Shown here: positions 44,830-53,610 of the stretch, piece after piece
Layout of the letters: every line of letters begins with the position of its first letter
Position numbering within the stretch: the stretch's first letter is position 1
Source: Streptomyces sclerotialus
GTDB taxonomy: Bacteria; Actinomycetota; Actinomycetes; Streptomycetales; Streptomycetaceae
Direction: 5' to 3'
Length of the DNA: 64,000 nt
Assembly: GCF_040907265.1 (NCBI RefSeq)
Contig: NZ_JBFOHP010000002.1
Span: forward strand, 5,456,001-5,520,000
The notes under the pieces: model-generated
The model's input: only the letters and a program-made list of their open reading frames with translations
Told to the model about the DNA's origin: nothing
The model's database searches: none
Program-made: the position numbers and the translations under genes

Positions 44830-45368
44830 GCGTTTCCTCCTGCGGATCGGAATGAGCCGACTGCGGACCGGGGTGTGAAAGCCGGTGGGATGGGGGCCGG
44901 GCGCACACCATCGGGCATCGCGACCTCGTTCGGTCACGGAATCTTGCCATCCGGACTCCGCTATTCGGACTGTCGCTCAGGTCAAAATCGGATAACGGAC
45001 GTGGCGTGGCTGGTCACCGGCGGACGGCGAATCCGTCCGGGCCGGACGAAAGGTGTTTCCGGACTCGAAGTCTCGGTATGTGGACGGCCGCTGGAGTATC
45101 CGTCCAGCATTCCGCGGTATTCGCGGTTATTGTCGGAATCGCGAACGCGAGGGTAACCCATCCGACTCGTCGGGGCGCACGCCCGTCGGGTACAAAGGGT
45201 CGTTACACCCCTCATCCGGGGCTCAGGGCGCGTGTGCGGCGCGCCCGGCGTCCGTACCTCCCCCCGTGCGGCGGTCATCCGCTGTTCAGGGCGCGGACGC
45301 GGTGCCCGCCCACCCCTCATCCAGGGAGTGGCCACCCTCAACTGATTTACGACAAAGGGGTCAGACCA
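44830..45368. other. Divergent promoter region of the ABC operon and malic enzyme
   Basis: 539 bases without a gene. Two copies of CACCCCTCATCC at about 45207 and 45311 are followed by GGG-rich strings. A lower-GC stretch near 44930-45005 probably contains the ABC promoter. The malic enzyme start has AAAGGGG at 45354-45360. Confidence 0.45.
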
Positions 45369-46577
45369 GTGGCAGCGGAGATCGTCAATCCTCGCAGCGA
45401 CAGCGACAGCAGCACGGACGGAGAGCCGTTCGATCCGGCCTTCGCGCTCCACCGCGGCGGCAAGATGGCCGTCCAGGCGACGGTGCCCGTGCGTGACCGG
45501 GACGACCTGTCCCTCGCGTACACGCCCGGCGTGGCCAAGGTGTGCAGCGCCATCGCCGAGCAGCCCGAACTCGTCCACGACTACACCTGGAAGTCCCAGG
45601 TCGTCGCCGTGGTCACGGACGGCACCGCGGTGCTGGGGCTCGGCGACATCGGCCCGGAGGCCTCCCTCCCGGTGATGGAAGGCAAGGCCATCCTCTTCAA
45701 GCAGTTCGGCGGGGTCGACGCGGTGCCGATCGCGCTCGGCACCACGGACACCGACGAGATCATCGACACCGTGGTGCGGCTCGCGCCCTCCTTCGGAGGC
45801 GTGAACCTGGAGGACATCTCCGCGCCGCGCTGCTTCGAGATCGAGCGTCGGCTCCAGGAGAAGCTGGACATCCCGATCTTCCATGACGACCAGCACGGCA
45901 CTGCCGTGGTCACGCTGGCCGCGCTGCGGAACGCCGCCAAGCTCACCGACCGCTCGCTCGGGCAGCTGCGCGCGGTGATCTCCGGCGCCGGTGCGGCCGG
46001 GGTCGCCATCGCCAAGATCCTCATCGAGGCGGGCATCGGCGACGTCGCGGTGTGCGACCGCAAGGGCGTCGTCTCGGCGGACCGCGAGGACCTCACCGAC
46101 GTCAAGCGCGAGGTGGCGGGCTTCACGAACAAGGGCGGACTCACCGGCTCCCTGGAGTCGGCGCTGGAGGGTGCGGACGTGTTCATCGGCGTCTCCGGCG
46201 GCACGGTGCCCGAGGAGGCGGTGGCGAAGATGGCGAAGGACTCGCTGATCTTCGCGATGGCCAACCCGAACCCGGAGATCCACCCGGACGTCGCGCACAA
46301 GTACGCCGCGGTGGTCGCCACCGGGCGCAGCGACTACCCGAACCAGATCAACAACGTGCTCGCCTTCCCGGGCATCTTCGCGGGCGCCCTCCAGGTGCGT
46401 GCCTCGCAGATCACCGAGGGCATGAAGCTCGCCGCCGCGGAGGCGCTGGCCGCCGTGGTCGCCGATGAGCTGAGCGCGGACAAGGTCATCCCCTCGCCGT
46501 TCGACGAGCGGGTCGCCCCGGCGGTGACGGCCGCGGTGGCCGCGGCCGCGCGCGCGGAGGGCGTCGCACGGCGCTGA
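45369..46577 (+). CDS. Malic enzyme (oxidative decarboxylating)
   Basis: 402 residues, short bacterial form without the phosphotransacetylase extension. Malic domain with Tyr in SLAYTPGVAKVC and Lys in PVMEGKAILFKQ; metal ligands near FEIERRLQE and FHDDQHGTA; the nucleotide fold begins ISGAGAAGVAIAKILIEAG. It converts malate to pyruvate, CO2 and NAD(P)H. The counterpart in S. coelicolor at this locus is reported as NADP-dependent. Start GTG 45369 was chosen from the ribosome site. Confidence 0.9.
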   Translation: MAAEIVNPRSDSDSSTDGEPFDPAFALHRGGKMAVQATVPVRDRDDLSLAYTPGVAKVCSAIAEQPELVHDYTWKSQVVAVVTDGTAVLGLGDIGPEASLPVMEGKAILFKQFGGVDAVPIALGTTDTDEIIDTVVRLAPSFGGVNLEDISAPRCFEIERRLQEKLDIPIFHDDQHGTAVVTLAALRNAAKLTDRSLGQLRAVISGAGAAGVAIAKILIEAGIGDVAVCDRKGVVSADREDLTDVKREVAGFTNKGGLTGSLESALEGADVFIGVSGGTVPEEAVAKMAKDSLIFAMANPNPEIHPDVAHKYAAVVATGRSDYPNQINNVLAFPGIFAGALQVRASQITEGMKLAAAEALAAVVADELSADKVIPSPFDERVAPAVTAAVAAAARAEGVARR

Positions 46578-46635
46578 CGCCGCTTGCCGTACGTTTCCGG
46601 GCCCGCTCCCTTCTGGGGGCGGGCCCGGCCCCGTC

Positions 46636-46747
46636 TTCAGGGGCGCGGGGAACTGCGCGGGCAACCCTCGCGGCGGCGCGGCCGGGCGCGGGCGCGTACC
46701 CCTGCGGCGACGTCGTGGCCGGTCGCGCAGTTCCCCGCGCCCCTGAA
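46636..46747. repeat. Large inverted repeat, common Streptomyces intergenic type
   Basis: Perfect 24-bp arms (46636-46659 and 46724-46747) around a 64-base loop, containing the string CGCGGGGAACTGCGCG. The same kind of sequence is dispersed in intergenic regions of Streptomyces genomes (from memory). It may function as a terminator for the malic enzyme gene. Confidence 0.7.
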
Positions 46748-46809
46748 GGGGCGCGTGTCACACCGCGTAGCGGTTCCGCAACGGCGTATCCGACGCCTAC
46801 GTTGGGATC

Positions 46810-47772
46810 ATGTTCGCTGCCTATGCCGCCCGAATCGACCGTGACGATCCGCTCAGCGGCCTGGAGTTGGGCGAGCGCCCGGCTCCCGAGGTCCGCCCCG
46901 GTTGGACGACCGTCAACGTCAAGGCCGCCTCCCTCAACCACCACGACCTCTGGTCGCTGCGCGGTGTGGGGCTCGGCGAAGAAGCCCTCCCGATGATCCT
47001 CGGCTGCGACGCGGCCGGCACCGACGCGGAGGGCAACGAGGTCGTCATCCACTCCGTGATCGGCCAGTCCGGCCACGGCGTCGGCCCGGAGGAGCCGCGC
47101 TCGATCCTCACCGAGCGGTACCAGGGCACCTTCGCCGAGCAGGTCGCCGTCCCGGCCTGGAACGTCCTGCCCAAGCCGAAGGAGCTCAGCTTCGCGGAGG
47201 CGGCCTGCCTGCCGACCGCGTGGCTGACCGCGTACCGGATGCTCTTCACCAACGCCGGCGTACGGCCCGGGGACTCGGTACTGGTCCAGGGCGCGGGCGG
47301 CGGCGTGGCCACCGCGGCGATCGTGCTCGGCGCGGCGGCCGGCCTGCGGGTCTTCGCCACCAGCCGGGACGAGGCCAAGCGCAAGCGGGCGCTGGAGCTG
47401 GGTGCCGAGGGCGCCTTCGCGACCGGCGAGCGGCTGCCGCAGCGGGTCGACGCCGTCATCGAGACCGTCGGCGCCGCCACCTGGTCGCACTCCGTCCGGT
47501 CCCTCAAGCCCGGCGGCACCCTGGTCATCTCCGGCGCCACCAGTGGCTTCAACCCCGAGAAGACCGAGCTGAACCGCATCTTCTTCCTGGAGCTGAAGGT
47601 CGTCGGCTCGACGATGGGCAGCAAGGACGAGCTGGCCGGGCTGCTCAGCTTCTGCGCCGCCAAGGGCGTCAAGCCGGTCATCGACTCGGAACTGCCGCTG
47701 GACCGGGCCCGCGAGGGCTTCGCGAAGATGGCGGAGGGCGACCTCTTCGGCAAGGTCGTGCTGACCGTCTGA
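46810..47772 (+). CDS. MDR-family zinc-type alcohol dehydrogenase/quinone oxidoreductase-like protein
   Basis: 320 residues: N-terminal GroES-like domain (about 1-130) and Rossmann domain with VQGAGGGVATAAIVLGAAAG at about 160-179. The first domain has NHHDLWSLRGVG and LGCDAAGTDA, but the structural-zinc Cys cluster is absent, so it is closer to quinone oxidoreductase-type enzymes. An equivalent follows malic enzyme in related genomes. It is coupled to hutD (TGATG). Confidence 0.85.
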   Translation: MFAAYAARIDRDDPLSGLELGERPAPEVRPGWTTVNVKAASLNHHDLWSLRGVGLGEEALPMILGCDAAGTDAEGNEVVIHSVIGQSGHGVGPEEPRSILTERYQGTFAEQVAVPAWNVLPKPKELSFAEAACLPTAWLTAYRMLFTNAGVRPGDSVLVQGAGGGVATAAIVLGAAAGLRVFATSRDEAKRKRALELGAEGAFATGERLPQRVDAVIETVGAATWSHSVRSLKPGGTLVISGATSGFNPEKTELNRIFFLELKVVGSTMGSKDELAGLLSFCAAKGVKPVIDSELPLDRAREGFAKMAEGDLFGKVVLTV

Positions 47773-48398
47773 TGGACCCGGCACCTCTGATGGACCGCGT
47801 GCAGCTGCTGCCGGCCGCCGGACGCGCCGCCGCCCCCTGGAGCAACGGGGGCGGCGTCACCCGGGAGATCGCCGCCGGGCCGCCCGGCGCCGGCTGGGAC
47901 GCCTTCGACTGGCGGGTGAGCCTGGCGGACGTGGACCGGGACGGTCCGTACTCCCCGCTGCCCGGCGTCCGGCGCGTCCTGACGATGGTGGCCGGGGCCG
48001 GTATGGAGCTGACCGTCGACGGGGAGCGGACCGCTGTCGGCGAGCGGTTCCGGCCGCTGTCGTTCCCCGGTGGCGCCGCCACGGACTGCCGGCTCGCGGC
48101 CGGCCCCGTCGTCAACTTCAACGTCATGGTGCGGGACGGACGGTGCACCGCTGACGTGGTGATGGCCCGCGGCCGGTACGCGGTGCGCCCGGCGGCGGGC
48201 CCGGACGGGGCCGTCCTGGTCGCGGCGGTGGCCGGCGAGGTGGTGCTGACGCCCGCCGCGGCCGGGGAGCCGGTGCGGCTCGGCCGCTACGACGCCGCGC
48301 TGCTGCCCGCCGGGTTCGCCGCCGGACTCGACGCGGGCCCGGACGGCGTCGCCGCAGTGGTCACACTCGTCCCGTCCGCCCCTTCCGTAGGCGGCTGA
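47772..48398 (+). CDS. HutD-family protein
   Basis: 208 residues, bicupin HutD/Ves fold: the opening WSNGGGVTREIAAGP is the family hallmark, with VSLADVDRDGPYSPLPGVRRVL next. HutD proteins are linked to histidine use or formyl-glutamate sensing; no hut genes are nearby. The ATG overlaps the dehydrogenase stop; ATG 47790 is an alternative start. Confidence 0.82.
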   Translation: MDPAPLMDRVQLLPAAGRAAAPWSNGGGVTREIAAGPPGAGWDAFDWRVSLADVDRDGPYSPLPGVRRVLTMVAGAGMELTVDGERTAVGERFRPLSFPGGAATDCRLAAGPVVNFNVMVRDGRCTADVVMARGRYAVRPAAGPDGAVLVAAVAGEVVLTPAAAGEPVRLGRYDAALLPAGFAAGLDAGPDGVAAVVTLVPSAPSVGG

Positions 48399-48509
48399 TT
48401 TCCGCACCTCCGTGCGAACCGTGCGGCAATCATGTGCGCAGGAAGTGGCGCAGGGGCACGGCTGGGGGGAACCGCCGCTCGCCCGCGGGATTTCGGCACA
48501 GAGGCGGAC

Positions 48510-49817
48510 ATGGTCATACGGCGGCGAAGCGCGCCCTTACGCGCGACGGGACGGGCAGCCGGTCGGAGACGCGCGGCCGGGCTGGCGCTGGTGCTGGCGC
48601 TCACGCTCGGCGCGTGCGGCTCCGGCGGCGCGGGGGACGCGGACGTCACCTTGCAGGTGGTGGTGGCCGACTACGGCGAGGACGGCACACAGGCCGGCAC
48701 CGGGTTCTGGAAGGAGCTCGTCGCCGCCTTCGAGAAGCGGCACCCCGGCATCGCGGTGGACGTGGACCGGGTGCCGCACACCCGGCTCGACAAGGTGGTG
48801 GCGGCGCGCGTCGCGGCAGGAAAGGCGCCGGACATCGCGCAGACGGGCGCCTTCGCCTCCTACGCGCGGGCGGAACGGCTCTACAGCGCCGACGACCTGC
48901 TCTCCATCGGCACCCAGGCCGACTTCGTGCCGTCGCTGGCGCGGGCCGGGGAGATCAGCCACGTGCAGTACGGGCTGCCGTTCCGCGCGAGCACGCCGCG
49001 CCTCTTCTACAACAAGAAGCTCTTCGAGAAGGCCGGTCTCGACGGCCCGCCGACGTCCTGGACCGAACTCGCCGCGGACGCCGCCGCGCTGCGCGAAGCG
49101 GGCGTGCGGACGCCGTACGCGCTCCAGCTCGGTCCCGAGGCCGCCGAGGACGAGACGCTCAGCTGGCTGCTCGGCAACGGCGGCGGCTACGTCGGCCTGG
49201 GCGGCAGCTGGATACTGGACTCCCCGCAGAACGTCACGGCGCTCCGCGCCGTCCGCGACCGGCTGGTGGTGCCGGGGCTGACCGGGGCGGAGGGAGCCGG
49301 CCTGAACCGCACCGAGGCCTACCGCGGTTTCGTCACCGGGAAGGTCGGGATGCTGCTCGCCCACCCGGCGCTGATGGCACGGGCCGACCGGGCGCACCTG
49401 GCGTACGGCACGGCCGCCTTCCCGCGGCGGCAGGGCGGCGGTGCCACGCCGACCGGCCGGACGGACTGGCTGGTGGCGTTCCAGCAGCGCGGGCACGCCC
49501 GGGAGGCCGGCGCGTTCCTGGACTTCCTCTACAGCACGCCGAACGTCACCCGGTACGCCGAGCAGGAGGGCACGCTGCCGGTCACCGTGCCGGCGGCCGA
49601 GGTGATGCGCGCGGACGGCCACCACCGCGCGCTGTGGCCCTTCGTCGACCAGCTGGGCGGCGCGCAGTTCCCGCAGCTGGACACGGTGGGCGGGCCACAG
49701 GTGACCGCGGCCCTCCAGGAGCGGATCGCGGGCGCCGTCAGCGAGGACGGGAACCCGGCGGCCGTGCTGTCCGCCATCCAGCACAAGGCGGACAGCGAGA
49801 TGTCGCAGGTGTCCTGA
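48510..49817 (+). CDS. ABC-type sugar-binding lipoprotein (family 1 SBP)
   Basis: 435 residues. Basic N-terminus, then signal peptide with lipobox LTLGAC, then an extracellular sugar-binding domain (WKELVAAFEKRHPGIAVDVDRVPHT; FYNKKLFEKAGLDGPPTSW). No permease or ATPase gene is adjacent, so it must serve a transporter elsewhere or a remnant system. Start ATG 48510 has GAGGCGG; the in-frame extension to 48432 is unlikely. Confidence 0.82.
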   Translation: MVIRRRSAPLRATGRAAGRRRAAGLALVLALTLGACGSGGAGDADVTLQVVVADYGEDGTQAGTGFWKELVAAFEKRHPGIAVDVDRVPHTRLDKVVAARVAAGKAPDIAQTGAFASYARAERLYSADDLLSIGTQADFVPSLARAGEISHVQYGLPFRASTPRLFYNKKLFEKAGLDGPPTSWTELAADAAALREAGVRTPYALQLGPEAAEDETLSWLLGNGGGYVGLGGSWILDSPQNVTALRAVRDRLVVPGLTGAEGAGLNRTEAYRGFVTGKVGMLLAHPALMARADRAHLAYGTAAFPRRQGGGATPTGRTDWLVAFQQRGHAREAGAFLDFLYSTPNVTRYAEQEGTLPVTVPAAEVMRADGHHRALWPFVDQLGGAQFPQLDTVGGPQVTAALQERIAGAVSEDGNPAAVLSAIQHKADSEMSQVS

Positions 49818-49833
49818 GGCGTCCGTCCGGGGC

Positions 49834-49961
49834 GTGCCGTCGGAGCAACGGAAAGCGGTGCAGGTGCGCGGCGCCCGCGCCGGAGGCTGGTCGTGGCAGG
49901 AGACCGCCGACGCGCCGGGGTCGGCCGGCAGGCGGTCCACAAGAAGCACGGGAGGCGCTGA
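49834..49961 (+). pseudogene. Frameshifted HTH protein remnant before the Clp-N gene
   Basis: From GTG 49834 one frame gives VRGARAGGWSWQETADAPG; in the next frame the sequence continues GVGRQAVHKKHGRR and stops with TGA at 49959-49961. Together these make the conserved end of the small HTH proteins that precede Clp-N-domain genes in Streptomyces (WSWQEIAxALGVxRQAVHKKHGRR). One missing G in the GGGG run near 49917-49920 explains the break. The N-terminal part usual for that family is also absent or very short. The stop overlaps the next ATG. Confidence 0.6.
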
Positions 49962-50398
49962 TGTTCGAGACGTTCACGGCGAGCGCCCGGGAGGTCGTAC
50001 GGGGCGCCGCCGCCCGCGCCGACCTCACCGGCAGTGGCACGGTGGGCGAGGAGGAACTGCTCCTGACACTGCTGGACCAGGAAGGCACGGCCGCGGCCGA
50101 GGCACTGGCGGCGCTCGGGGTGCCCGCGCGCCGGGCGGCACTGGAGGAGGCGCTGGCACAGGCGGAGCCGCGGGCGCGGGGGCGCTTGGGGCGGCGCCCC
50201 TTCACCCGCGAGGCGAAGGGCGTACTGGAACGCTCGCTGCGGATCGCCCTCGGCCGCGGCGAGCAGCACATCGGCGACGAGCACCTGCTGCTCGCGCTGA
50301 CCACGGGCGCCGGCGTGGCGACCGCCGTCCTGGCGGACCACGGCGTGACCCGCGCCGGGGTCGAGCGGGTGCTCGCCGAGCCGCCCCGGGCCGCCTGA
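49961..50398 (+). CDS. Clp N-terminal domain protein
   Basis: 145 residues: two copies of the Clp-N repeat (about 1-60 and 75-140; FTASAREVVRGAAARA; FTREAKGVLERSLRIAL), as in ClpA/ClpC N-domains but without an ATPase. It could act as an adaptor or decoy for ClpC-type proteases. GGGAGG precedes the ATG. It overlaps the remnant HTH gene by TGATG, the arrangement typical for the intact pair. Confidence 0.87.
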   Translation: MFETFTASAREVVRGAAARADLTGSGTVGEEELLLTLLDQEGTAAAEALAALGVPARRAALEEALAQAEPRARGRLGRRPFTREAKGVLERSLRIALGRGEQHIGDEHLLLALTTGAGVATAVLADHGVTRAGVERVLAEPPRAA

Positions 50399-50491
50399 AG
50401 GACACCGTACGCGGCAGCCGGCCGGCATCCGCGGCACCCCGGCCACCGCCCGTGGCAGCCGGAGCGGAGACATCCGCGCGCCCCCGGAGCG

Positions 50492-51370
50492 TCAGTACGC
50501 GACCCGGATCCTCCCGATGCCCAGGGTGGTGGTCCTCGGGAGGTGGCCGGACTCGAAGACGGCCGCCAGCAGCGGCTTGATCAGCTGCGCGAAGCGGTCG
50601 GCGCGGGCCCGGCCCAGCGCCCGCCAGGGCCCGGCCGCCAGCCGGTCCGTCATCCGCTCGACCTCCTCCCGGCCCTCGCGCGCCTGGCCGGTGGCCCGGC
50701 CGTCGGGCGCGATCCAGCCGCGTGCGGCGAGCCGGTCGCGGGCCTGGCTCCACTCCTGTGCGGTCCAGCCCCGGCTGCGGAAGTGCTCCTCCGGGGCCGC
50801 GCCCACCGCGGCGAAGGAGACCAGCGACTCGCACGGGTCCAGGCCCGCGGTGAGCAGCGCGGCCAGGTGCCCGTCGCCGCGGTGCTCGCGCAGGATGGTC
50901 AGCGCCTGCCACAGCTCCAGGTGCGGCTCGGCGGGCCAGGGCAGGTCCAGGTTGGCGGCGGCCAGCGGCCGGGCGGCGGGGATCGCGTTCTCCGCCGCCT
51001 GGCGGGCCAGCCGGGCCGCCTCCGCGAGCTGCTCCTTGGTCAGCCGGCCGTCGATCAGCCCGCGCAGCACCCGGTCCATCGCGCGCAGCCGGGCTTCGAG
51101 GACCTTGGCGGGCGCGGCGGTCGACCAGATCAGCGGCACGTACTGCTCGACCATCCGCGGACTGAAGCTGTAGTACGTGGCGGACACCAGCTCCGGCCCC
51201 GCGGCACCCAACGGCGCGGTGCGCCAGGCGAAGTAGCTGGGCCAGCGGGTGCCGACGTCGTACCCGATCGCCGCGGCTTCCTCGAAGGCCTCGGGGGCGA
51301 AGTAGAGAGTGGCGTGCAGCGGTTCGAACTGATGCCACAGCCGACGGGCAACCGCGGGGTATTCCGACAT
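50492..51370 (-). CDS. SCO6745-family protein (SalK-like)
   Basis: 292 residues. MSEYPAVARRLWHQFEPLHATLYFAPEAF at the N-terminus and MVEQYVPLIWSTAAP match the SCO6745 group, helical proteins sometimes annotated SalK or winged-helix. No catalytic motif assigned. Start MSEYPAV at 51370 is preferred over two upstream Met codons. It is convergent with the Clp-N gene. Confidence 0.75.
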   Translation of the reverse strand: MSEYPAVARRLWHQFEPLHATLYFAPEAFEEAAAIGYDVGTRWPSYFAWRTAPLGAAGPELVSATYYSFSPRMVEQYVPLIWSTAAPAKVLEARLRAMDRVLRGLIDGRLTKEQLAEAARLARQAAENAIPAARPLAAANLDLPWPAEPHLELWQALTILREHRGDGHLAALLTAGLDPCESLVSFAAVGAAPEEHFRSRGWTAQEWSQARDRLAARGWIAPDGRATGQAREGREEVERMTDRLAAGPWRALGRARADRFAQLIKPLLAAVFESGHLPRTTTLGIGRIRVAY

Positions 51371-51485
51371 CGCACACCTCATGGCCTTCAAGGTCTCTAT
51401 GAGCGAGAAGAGTTGACTTCCAGCGTCGGCAAGGCCAGGGGGCTACGGAACGCCGTAGTCGGTCCAGGGTGGACGGACGGCCCTG

Positions 51486-51531
51486 CGAAGGGCCGGGTGC
51501 CCCGATTACCCGGGGTGAACCCAGCCCTTCG
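51486..51531 (-). terminator. Terminator of the DUF4097-PadR operon
   Basis: Multi-step hairpin: CGAAGGGC (51486-51493) with GCCCTTCG (51524-51531), GGGT/ACCC and CCCCG/CGGGG inside, 18 bases past the PadR stop. Confidence 0.6.
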
Positions 51532-51548
51532 AAAATGACCGTGAGTGA

Positions 51549-52613
51549 CTACCGTGCGGGGCGGCGCAGCAGCGCGCCGATGTGTGCGGCGGTCGCCGCG
51601 AGTTGCCGGCGGGCCTCCGCCAACTGCTCCTCGTCCACGCCGTGATCGCGCGCGGCGTCCCTGAGGTCGTCGCGGAAGCGGTCCAGCAGCCGGTCCAGGT
51701 CGCGGGCCGGGTCACCGGTGGCCGGTTCCCGCGCCCACGCGGGCGCGGGAGGTGCCGTCGGGCCCCCTTCGGAAGCCGCGTCCTTCCTGAAGTCCGCGGG
51801 GCCGGTGTCCTGAGGGGCGCCGGAGGACCCGGACGGGGCCGTGAGGCCTTCCGTGAAGCGGCCGACCTCCCGCGAGACCTCGGAGAGCGCTTCACGTACC
51901 GCGCCCGGCCAGTCGCCGGACCGCACATGCTCCTGGGCCTTCTCCTGCACCCGGCGGAGGGCCTCCTGGACCTCCTCGCGCGCGGAGTCCTTGGCGGTCC
52001 TGGCCTGCCGCCGGGCGCGCTGCGCCTCCTGCTTGGCGCGCCGGCTCTCCTCCTTGGCGCGCCGGGCCTGCTCCTTCCACTCCTCCTTGGCGCGCCGGAA
52101 CTCCTCCTTGGCCTGCCGCCAGGCCTCGGGGTCGCCGACGGCGCGGTCGAAGAAGTCCGACGGGTCGGGGTAGCCGTACGCCTCGCCCTTGCCGTACTCC
52201 GTGCCGTCCGGACGGCCGCCCTGCCTGCGGGTGGCCTGCGCGGCCTCGCGCATCTCGCGGCGCAGGTCGCGCGCGGAGCCGCTGACGTCCTCGCGGATGT
52301 CGGAGGCGAGCGCGGCGACGGACTCCCTGATCTCCAGCTCCAGTTCGGCCAGTTCACCGCCGCGCGCCGCCAGTTCGGCGCGGCCCGTCTCGGTGATGGA
52401 GTAGACCTTGCGGCCGCCCTCGGTGGCGTGCGTGACCAGGCCTTCGTCGGAGAGCTTGGCGAGGCGGGGGTAGACGGTGCCGGCGGAGGGCGCGTACAGG
52501 CCCTGGAAGCGTTCCTCCAGCAGCCGGATGATCTCGTAACCGTGGCGGGGCGCCTCGTCCAGCAGCTTCAGCAGATACAGACGGAGGCGGCCGTGCGCGA
52601 AGACGGGAGGCAT
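51549..52613 (-). CDS. PadR-family transcriptional regulator with long coiled-coil tail
   Basis: 354 residues. PadR winged helix at about 8-90 (LLDEAPRHGYEIIRLLEERFQGLYAPSAGTVYPRLAKLSDEGLV), then a long charged helical region at about 150-230 made of E/K/R/A repeats (RRAKEESRRAKQEAQRARRQAR), and a final helical segment. PadR proteins are normally 110-180 residues; the coiled-coil extension is unusual. Three bases separate it from the upstream DUF4097 gene, so it is the second gene of an operon under the 53.5-kb operator. Confidence 0.85.
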   Translation of the reverse strand: MPPVFAHGRLRLYLLKLLDEAPRHGYEIIRLLEERFQGLYAPSAGTVYPRLAKLSDEGLVTHATEGGRKVYSITETGRAELAARGGELAELELEIRESVAALASDIREDVSGSARDLRREMREAAQATRRQGGRPDGTEYGKGEAYGYPDPSDFFDRAVGDPEAWRQAKEEFRRAKEEWKEQARRAKEESRRAKQEAQRARRQARTAKDSAREEVQEALRRVQEKAQEHVRSGDWPGAVREALSEVSREVGRFTEGLTAPSGSSGAPQDTGPADFRKDAASEGGPTAPPAPAWAREPATGDPARDLDRLLDRFRDDLRDAARDHGVDEEQLAEARRQLAATAAHIGALLRRPAR

Positions 52614-52616
52614 GGC

Positions 52617-53495
52617 TTACAGCACCTTCTTGTCGGCGGGCGGGTCGGCGGGGGCGTCCTCGGAACGCGGGCGGCGCAGCAGCGCCAGGGAGCCGGAGAC
52701 GGTGGTGACCTTCAGGCGGCCGGTGCCCGCGCCGAGCCGCCCGGTGATGTTCTTGGCCCCCCACTGGCCGCCGACCCGCAGGTCCTCGAAGGCGTTCGCG
52801 ACCCGGCCGCTGGTGGTGTTGGCCTCCACCTCGGCGTCGGCGGGGTCCGGCAGCCGGATGGCGACCTCGCCGGAGACCGTCGTCAGCCGTACGTCGGTGC
52901 CCTTGGCCGCCGGGTCCAGGTCGACCGCCAGGTCGCCGCTGACGGTCTCGGCGCGTACCGCACCGCCGCCGCCCTCGATGACGGTGAGGTCACCGGAGAC
53001 GGACTGGAACCGCAGGTCGCCGCCGACGGCCTGGGCCTCCACCCGGCCCGAGACGGTCTCGGCGCGCACCGGTCCGGCCAGCCGGACGAGCGTGCTGTCG
53101 CCGGAGACGCCGCGCAGCTCCGTACGGCCGGCGATGCCGGAGACCACCGCGCCGGCGCCGACCGTGCCCAGCTCCACCCCGGCGGCGGCCGGCACGGTCA
53201 CCGAGACGACCGCGCTGCGCTGCCAGGACTTGCGCTCCAGGAACTTCAGGAAGTTCTTCCAGGGCAGGTCGTCGTAGCCGACGGTGAGGGTGCCCGCGTC
53301 GTAGGAGACGGTCAGCGGCGGGCCGTGGATCTCGGTGATCTCGACGCGGGTGCGGTCGGTGCCGGTGCTGCCGACGACGTTGACCGTGCCGCCGAAGACG
53401 CGTACCTGCAGCGTGTCCACCGGCGCCTCGATGTCGAGCGTGCGCGGTGCGGTCACCTCGACCGGGCCGTCCGGCCACTCTTTCCGGGCTGACAT
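52617..53495 (-). CDS. DUF4097-family beta-helix protein
   Basis: 292 residues with repeated beta-strand units V-G-G/V-S-G-D (for example AETVSGRVEAQAVGGDLRFQSVSGDLTV) typical of DUF4097, probably a right-handed beta-helix. No signal peptide. It occurs widely in Streptomyces together with PadR regulators. ATG 53495 with GAAGGGGG upstream was chosen over an earlier ATG. Confidence 0.85.
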   Translation of the reverse strand: MSARKEWPDGPVEVTAPRTLDIEAPVDTLQVRVFGGTVNVVGSTGTDRTRVEITEIHGPPLTVSYDAGTLTVGYDDLPWKNFLKFLERKSWQRSAVVSVTVPAAAGVELGTVGAGAVVSGIAGRTELRGVSGDSTLVRLAGPVRAETVSGRVEAQAVGGDLRFQSVSGDLTVIEGGGGAVRAETVSGDLAVDLDPAAKGTDVRLTTVSGEVAIRLPDPADAEVEANTTSGRVANAFEDLRVGGQWGAKNITGRLGAGTGRLKVTTVSGSLALLRRPRSEDAPADPPADKKVL

Positions 53496-53528
53496 TCCGG
53501 ACCCCCTTCGGTAGACGGGCAACGCAAC

Positions 53529-53556
53529 ATATCGCGTTCCCTGTGGAACACGATAT
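53529..53556. promoter_or_regulatory. Putative PadR operator
   Basis: ATATCGCGTTCC (53529-53540) and GGAACACGATAT (53545-53556) form a 12-bp inverted repeat with one mismatch and a CTGT centre, 34 bases upstream of the DUF4097 start; ATATATCG extends to the right. AT-rich palindromes of this kind are typical PadR sites. Confidence 0.55.
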
Positions 53557-53610
53557 ATCGCGGTCTGCGGAAGTCAAGCACCGCGCGGCCGCCCCGCGGA
53601 CGCTCCCCCC

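Noticed and set aside
45207..45326. Two CACCCCTCATCC strings before the malic enzyme
   Set aside because: Only two copies, unequal context, 104 bases apart; could be chance in GC-rich DNA.
51582..53492. 636-codon + strand frame over PadR and DUF4097
   Set aside because: Shadow of two well-supported minus-strand genes; no domain or ribosome site.
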